Shown here: piece after piece, positions 1 through 4,390 of the stretch
How positions within the stretch are numbered: position 1 is the first letter of the stretch
How the letters are laid out: the number at the start of each line of letters is the position of its first letter
Assembly: GCA_005788585.1 (NCBI GenBank)
Contig: SYBY01000434.1
Span: forward strand, 1 to 6,043
Reading direction: 5' to 3'
Source of the DNA: Actinomycetota bacterium
Lineage (GTDB): Bacteria > Actinomycetota > Thermoleophilia > Solirubrobacterales > Solirubrobacteraceae
DNA length: 6,043 nt
Program-made: the position numbers and the translations under genes
Notes under the pieces: generated by a model
Databases searched by the model: none
The model's input: only the letters and a program-made list of their open reading frames with translations
Told to the model about the DNA's origin: nothing

Positions 1-1212
1 AGACGCGAGCGGCGCGGCGCGGACCGGACGCCGCGCCACCCGCGCGCGGGCGCGGGCCAGGGCCGGCAGCAGCCGGTCCCCGGTGGCGCCCACGTCTTCA
101 CCGAGACCGAAGACGGCGACGACGACGTGCTCGTCGCAGAGTTCGACCTCGATGTCGGCGAGCTCGCGCAGGAGGCGGCCCCAGGCGGGCCCGGTCGCGC
201 CGCTGTCGCGGACGTCGATGACCAGTCGCAGCGGGTCGTGGCCCGCGACGCCGTCGACCTCTGCCAGCGCGGCGCCGTCGAGGGTCCCCAGCCCCGGCAC
301 CCAGCCGATGCGCTCGCGCAGGTCGGCCAGGGCGTCCATCATGCCGCTCAGGAGCGCCGGGCCGTCGCAGGCCGCGCGCCGCCGGGCGGCATCGAGCGAT
401 GCGCGCAGCAGACTGCTCGGGCTCGTGCTCGACACCAGGCGCAGTGCGCGCGCCACCCGTGCTTCGTCCAGCCCGTGCGCGTCGTGGCCCAGGTGCAGCA
501 GGGCCGAGCCCGTCAGGCTGCCGAGATGCTTGTGCGGGCTGCAGACGACGAGGTCGGCGCCCGCGTGCAGCGCGGCCTGCGGCAGGCGCTCGGAGAACGG
601 GAGGTGGGCGCCCCACGCCTCGTCGACGATGAGCGGCACGCCGTGGGCGTGCGCGACCGCCGCAAGCGCCGCGACGTCGGCCACCGCGCCGAAGTATGTC
701 GGTGACACGACGAACGCGGCCGCCGCGTCGGGCGCCGACGTCAGCGCGCGGTCGAGCGAGGCCGGCGTCACGGCATGCGCGATCCCGAGCCGCTCGTCGA
801 CCTCCGGGGTGACGAACACCGGTTCCAGGCCTGCGACGATCAGGCCGTCGATCGTGCTGCCGTGCGCCGTGCGCTGCACCACGACCCGGCGCCCGCCCTG
901 CGCGACCGCCAGACACGCGGCAAGGTTGCCCTGCGACGCTCCGCCGGTCAGGAACCACGTGCGCCGCGCGCCCCACGCCCGGGCGGCGAGCGCCTCCGCG
1001 TGCGCGAGGGGGTCGGCCTCGTCGCCCCGTCCGACGTCGATGCCGGCGATGAGCGTCGGGACATCGAGCGCGTGCGCCGCCGCCCCGAGTGTCGCCACCT
1101 GGTCGCCGCAGGCAGCCCCGCCGCCCTTGTGTCCCGGAACCGTCAGGCGGCCCGGGTCGCGCCCGGCGAACCGGGAGAGCGCGCGGAGATACGGAGCGTC
1201 GTCATCGGTCAT
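1..1212 (-). CDS. Orn/Lys/Arg decarboxylase family PLP-dependent enzyme (3' end cut by window edge)
   Basis: A fold-type I PLP enzyme, probably decarboxylating a basic amino acid such as lysine, arginine or ornithine to a polyamine-type amine; the substrate cannot be assigned. The frame from the ATG at 1212 is open to base 1, giving 404 residues without a stop. Gram-positive-type members usually run to roughly 470-490, so the C-terminal part is missing. Visible motifs: LTVPGHKGGG (23-32), the family N-terminal signature; TGGASQGN (89-96), the phosphate-binding loop; QRTAHGS (113-119) with His117 placed to stack on the cofactor; SPTYFG (170-175); IVDEAWGAH (195-203) with Asp197 for the pyridine nitrogen; and SPHKHLGSLTGSALLHL (225-241), where Lys228 should form the Schiff base. 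The start lies 33 bases after the peroxidase-like stop, with a weak GGGG three bases before the ATG. The motifs make the family secure; an aminotransferase-like activity is less likely. Confidence 0.9.
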   Translation of the reverse strand, partial: MTDDDAPYLRALSRFAGRDPGRLTVPGHKGGGAACGDQVATLGAAAHALDVPTLIAGIDVGRGDEADPLAHAEALAARAWGARRTWFLTGGASQGNLAACLAVAQGGRRVVVQRTAHGSTIDGLIVAGLEPVFVTPEVDERLGIAHAVTPASLDRALTSAPDAAAAFVVSPTYFGAVADVAALAAVAHAHGVPLIVDEAWGAHLPFSERLPQAALHAGADLVVCSPHKHLGSLTGSALLHLGHDAHGLDEARVARALRLVSSTSPSSLLRASLDAARRRAACDGPALLSGMMDALADLRERIGWVPGLGTLDGAALAEVDGVAGHDPLRLVIDVRDSGATGPAWGRLLRELADIEVELCDEHVVVAVFGLGEDVGATGDRLLPALARARARVARRPVRAAPLAS

Positions 1213-1215
1213 GTT

Positions 1216-1235
1216 CCCCGGGCGTGACGCCGGGG
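1216..1235. promoter_or_regulatory. Short GC-rich hairpin between the peroxidase-like gene and the PLP enzyme gene
   Basis: The plus strand has arms CCCCGGGCG and CGCCGGGG around a TGA loop. This gives an eight-pair GC stem with one bulged base, filling most of the 33-base gap. There is no T-tract on either strand, so it is not a standard intrinsic terminator. On the minus-strand transcript the 3' arm ends in the GGGG that serves as the weak ribosome binding site, three bases before the ATG at 1212, so the stem could hide that site. In such GC-rich DNA a chance hairpin is also possible. Confidence 0.35.
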
Positions 1236-1245
1236 CGCACGTCGT

Positions 1246-2673
1246 TCAGGAACGTTGTGCCACGGCGATGAGGTCGGCCATCCGGAAGGTGTCGCCCGCG
1301 AACGGCAGCGTCGGCGTCCAGCCCGGCTCGGCGTGCAGGTACGCGTCAGGGTCGTCGGCGACGAGCCCGACCAGCGTCTCGGCGACGATCCGCCCGCCGA
1401 CCGGCCCGAGGCAGCAGCCCTGGCAGAGCTCGCCGGCTTCGCGCAGGACGTAGTACCAGAGCGGCGTCGCGCGCTCGAGTGCCGGGAGTGCGGCGAGCCC
1501 GAGCCGGGAGGCGGGCAGCGGGTCGATGGACATCGCGCCCGCGACGGCCTGGCCCGACGGGAGCCCGAGCGTGGCGCCCTCGAGCAGCGCCGGCAGCGCG
1601 GGGGTGTGGACGCGCTCGTCGATGCGGTGCGCGGCCTGCGGACGGTGCGGCTCGCCGCTGGTGCGGAAGAACATGCGCCAGTCGATGCCCCACTGCGGCG
1701 GCAGCGGCCGATGGCCGGCGAGGCGCGCCGTCGAGACGGGCCGCCCGTCGCGCAGGTCGTCGACGACCTCGTTGAGGACGTAGGCGGTGCGCGTCATCGC
1801 CGGCGCCAACCGGAACGCCGCGGCCGAGAACTCCAGTGGCACCACCGGGGCCTCGGCGGTGCGATGGAACCGCAGGCGCGGGCGGACGACCTCCGTCGTG
1901 CTGCTGACCGGGTGGCCCGGGTCGAGCGGATTCAGCGGCGCGGGGTCGGGCGACCAGCCGGTGCTGATGACGAACTCCTCGCGGTGGAGGACGTCGTGCA
2001 TGACGTCCTCGCCGCACAGGCGCGGCAGCAGGTCGTTGAGGATGACCCACTGGTAGTGCCAGCGCGCGAGCCGGCGCGCGGCGGCGAAGTCCTCGTCCGC
2101 CGTGGTCGCGCCGCTGTCGCGGACCTCGTCGACGACCGCGTTGTGGAAGCGCAGCAGGAGCCCGTGGAGCTGGCCGAGGATGACGTCGTCGTCGTTGCGG
2201 GCGTCGGCGATCACGGCGACGTCGCCCATGCGCGGCAGGTCGGGGCCGGCCTCCGGGCCGCGATCGGAGACGCGCAGGCCGAGGCGGAACTTGGCGGGGT
2301 CGGCCTCGTCGTACAGGTACGGCTGGCGGTCGGGTCCGTCGCCGTAGACCGTCCCGAGGTCCAGGCGGGCCGCGGATGGCGCGAAGGTCAGATCGTGCTC
2401 GGCGAGCCGGCAGAGGTGCGCGTAGCCCGCGGGGATCGCGAGGTTCTCGCGCGGGCGCATCGCGGCGACGGGCCCGTCGGCGTGCTCCATCCGGGCGGCG
2501 AGCTCCCGCAGTTCGTCCTCGGGCGCGGGGGCGGTGGGGGCGCTCGGGAAGAGGCGGTGCTGGTCGCCGGTCGATCGCGCCGGAGCGAACGGCTCAGACG
2601 GCCGCTGCGCGGGTCCGGGTGCGGTGGTGGTCCCGGACCCCTGGGGCCCGCTGCGTGCCGTGCTGCCGATCAT
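1246..2673 (-). CDS. Animal-type heme peroxidase superfamily protein, proximal heme ligand missing (possible pseudo-peroxidase)
   Basis: A 475-residue homologue of bacterial cyclooxygenase/myeloperoxidase-like proteins. Residues 1-45 are a Pro/Gly/Thr-rich, probably disordered leader. Family landmarks follow: AEHDLTF (distal His93, Asp94), LDLGTVYGDGP (104-114), ADARNDDDVILGQLHGLLLRFHN (catalytic-type Arg159), WHYQWVILNDLLPRLCG (205-221), EFSAAAFR (281-288), IDWRMFF, GLPSGQ (370-375), ATPLWYYVLREAG and LGPVGGRIVAE (422-432). The expected R-F-G-H-[ST]-M reads RLAPAM, so the proximal heme His is Pro291. The Asn and Arg of the following heme-pocket helix (Asn421/Arg424 in myeloperoxidase numbering) are Ala362 and Glu365. 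The reading frame is intact, so this is not ordinary decay. The ATG at 2673 is preferred: GGAG lies five bases upstream, whereas the alternative TTG at 2706 has no clear site and would overlap the previous gene. Gap to the hydrolase stop is 25 bases. Peroxidase activity is doubtful; the true role is unknown. Confidence 0.9.
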   Translation of the reverse strand: MIGSTARSGPQGSGTTTAPGPAQRPSEPFAPARSTGDQHRLFPSAPTAPAPEDELRELAARMEHADGPVAAMRPRENLAIPAGYAHLCRLAEHDLTFAPSAARLDLGTVYGDGPDRQPYLYDEADPAKFRLGLRVSDRGPEAGPDLPRMGDVAVIADARNDDDVILGQLHGLLLRFHNAVVDEVRDSGATTADEDFAAARRLARWHYQWVILNDLLPRLCGEDVMHDVLHREEFVISTGWSPDPAPLNPLDPGHPVSSTTEVVRPRLRFHRTAEAPVVPLEFSAAAFRLAPAMTRTAYVLNEVVDDLRDGRPVSTARLAGHRPLPPQWGIDWRMFFRTSGEPHRPQAAHRIDERVHTPALPALLEGATLGLPSGQAVAGAMSIDPLPASRLGLAALPALERATPLWYYVLREAGELCQGCCLGPVGGRIVAETLVGLVADDPDAYLHAEPGWTPTLPFAGDTFRMADLIAVAQRS

Positions 2674-2678
2674 GCTCT

Positions 2679-2682
2679 CTCC
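2679..2682 (-). promoter_or_regulatory. Ribosome binding site GGAG of the peroxidase-like gene
   Basis: On the minus strand GGAG lies five bases before the ATG at 2673, within the 25-base gap after the hydrolase stop. It supports the ATG over the upstream TTG at 2706, which has no purine-rich site at a useful distance. Confidence 0.6.
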
Positions 2683-2698
2683 ATGCGTCTGCGGGCCG

Positions 2699-4390
2699 TC
2701 ACCCAACCGGCGTAACGGCGGAGGGAACGATGTTCACCCCCGGGACCGGCTCGTCCGCGAGGGCGTCGAGTACGATCGGGAAGACGTCGCGCGGTGCGTC
2801 GTCGCCCATCCAGCAGTCGAAGTGGCCGTAGCCGCGCAGCTCGCGCAGCTGGTGCCGGCCGGGCTGATGGCGGTCGAACCACGCGAACGACCGCGCCTGG
2901 CTCTCCGGCGAGAAGCAGCGATTCGACGTTCCCTGCAGGAACGTGATCCGCGCGTGTGTCTGCGGCGGCTGGGCGCACAGGTCCCGGGGTACCCCTTCAT
3001 GCGGCCGATCCCACACGAGGTGCCCGCGCAGGATGCTGCGCCGCATCTGGCGGAAGAAGCGGATCGGGATCCACTCGAACTCGTCGGTGAGCCAGTCGTG
3101 GGTCTCGCGCGAGAGCTTGCCGTGATCCCACATCGCCGACCGGCTGTAGCCGTAGAAGAAGCTCGAGATGCGGCAGACGAGGTTGTCGCACTCCCGATTC
3201 GTCGTCCGGACCCAGAGGCGGATGAGGCGCGACAGCCAGTTCTGCGGCCGGATCCCCCAACTGATGTCGACGTACTCCGCGACCAGACCCATGAGCGGCG
3301 TGAGCCCCACGATCTTCGCCTTCGACCGCGGGTGGACGACCGGGTGCAGCGCCATCGCGTTGCACACCACGGTGTCGACCTGCGGCATCTTCCCGCTCAC
3401 CAGTCCCATGAAGAACGACGAGCTGCCCTGGCAGTGCACCAGCGCCTTGACCCGCTCGGCGCCGGTGACGCGAACGACGGTGCGGACGCCCTCCGGGTGG
3501 TCGTACAGCGCGCCCTCATCGAGGGACCAGGTGTTGCGGGCGTGCTCGAAGCTCGCGCGCCACTCGTTCAGCCACACGTCATAGCCCGCGTCGACGAGCG
3601 CCTCGACGATGTTGATCTCGATCGGTGCACGGAAGATGTTGGTGCGGACCGACGACCCGGCGGCCATGTAGACAGGGCCGAGGTCGGGCTCGCGGTCGGC
3701 GTGGCGCACGCGGACCAGGTGCCCGGTGAATCCGTCCTCGGTGGTGTAGGGGACGATCTCCTCGCGCAGCGGGATCGGCGAGCGGCGCGGTGCGGGCGCG
3801 CGGCGCTTCGGGGTGTCGGGCAGCCGCTCGGCGCCGTAGGCCTGCCAGAGGTTCTTCGCGAAGAAGCTCCCGAACGCCAGCGGCGCCGCGGTGCCGTCCC
3901 AGCCGACGGTCGTCATCTGGCGCAGGAAGTCGCCGGCGGTCAGGCGCAGGATGCCGATCGCCACGCGCTCGCCCGTGGTCTCGTCGCGCAGCTCGGTGAG
4001 CAGCGTGGTCGTGTCGCGCCAGACGTCGAAGCCCTCCTCGTCCTGCACGTGCTTCTCACCGGACAGGACGAGCGCCCGGCCGTCCGGGCCCGTGAACGGC
4101 AGCCAATAGCGCATCTCGCGCTTGCGCGGGTGGTCGGTGTCGGGGAAGAGGTTGAACGTGCCGGCGGTGACGGGGAACGCCTCGTCGCCGAGCTTCACCC
4201 ACCCGCGGGCGGATGCGGTGTGCGTGGAGTCGGCGTGGAACGCCGCGGTGTCGTCGACCTCGATGGTCAGGTGGAACATGACCGCGGTGCCGGCCTGCTC
4301 GCCCCGCCGCCGGCCGCGCTCGTGGTCGCTCTCGGCCGGGTCGAACAGCAGGTGACCGTCCATCTCCTCGGTGAAGCGCAGACTGCTCAC
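2699..4390 (-). CDS. Alpha/beta-hydrolase with N-terminal GMC-associated domain and Cys nucleophile elbow
   Basis: A 563-residue putative esterase/acyl-transfer enzyme of the type that accompanies, or is fused to, GMC oxidoreductases. Residues 1-185 form an extra, probably beta-rich domain (FTEEMDGHL; GTFNLFPDT at 77-85; a stretch ending WRDTTTLLTEL at 124-134). Residues about 215-545 are the alpha/beta-hydrolase domain. The nucleophile elbow is VHCQGSSS, so the residue in the usual Ser position is Cys320, as in PHA synthases and dienelactone hydrolases. The likely catalytic His is His523 in GYGHFDCWMG. The acid is unclear: Asn490 sits where Asp is usual, with Glu496 nearby. The GTG start at 4390 is chosen because it overlaps the upstream TGA by four bases and follows an AGGAGGG site by six bases; the upstream in-frame extension would run 105 bases into the oxidoreductase gene. 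No secretion signal is seen. Substrate is unknown; a steryl or lipid ester is plausible. Confidence 0.9.
   Translation of the reverse strand: MSSLRFTEEMDGHLLFDPAESDHERGRRRGEQAGTAVMFHLTIEVDDTAAFHADSTHTASARGWVKLGDEAFPVTAGTFNLFPDTDHPRKREMRYWLPFTGPDGRALVLSGEKHVQDEEGFDVWRDTTTLLTELRDETTGERVAIGILRLTAGDFLRQMTTVGWDGTAAPLAFGSFFAKNLWQAYGAERLPDTPKRRAPAPRRSPIPLREEIVPYTTEDGFTGHLVRVRHADREPDLGPVYMAAGSSVRTNIFRAPIEINIVEALVDAGYDVWLNEWRASFEHARNTWSLDEGALYDHPEGVRTVVRVTGAERVKALVHCQGSSSFFMGLVSGKMPQVDTVVCNAMALHPVVHPRSKAKIVGLTPLMGLVAEYVDISWGIRPQNWLSRLIRLWVRTTNRECDNLVCRISSFFYGYSRSAMWDHGKLSRETHDWLTDEFEWIPIRFFRQMRRSILRGHLVWDRPHEGVPRDLCAQPPQTHARITFLQGTSNRCFSPESQARSFAWFDRHQPGRHQLRELRGYGHFDCWMGDDAPRDVFPIVLDALADEPVPGVNIVPSAVTPVG

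Noticed and set aside
98..976. A 292-codon minus-strand open frame inside the PLP enzyme gene.
   Set aside because: It is a different frame of the same strand, with Arg/Ala/Gly-rich sequence and no motifs; the frame containing Lys228 is the real one.
1216..1235. Intrinsic transcription terminator after the peroxidase-like gene.
   Set aside because: The hairpin has no T-tract on the transcribed side and sits within 3 bases of the next start codon, so termination there is unlikely.
83..1453. A 456-codon plus-strand open frame opposite the PLP enzyme and the end of the peroxidase-like gene.
   Set aside because: The product is low-complexity Ser/Arg/Ala/Pro-rich, while the minus-strand frame from 1212 contains the full set of PLP-enzyme motifs.
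1246..2673. The peroxidase-like gene as a decayed pseudogene.
   Set aside because: The frame is intact over 475 codons, the C-terminal and central motifs are preserved, and codon usage matches the neighbours. The changes look like selective remodelling rather than random decay.
1255..2715. A 486-codon plus-strand open frame lying exactly opposite the peroxidase-like gene.
   Set aside because: Its product is Arg/Val/Glu-rich with no recognisable motif, and the opposite strand carries clear family motifs. Long antisense frames are expected in very GC-rich coding DNA.
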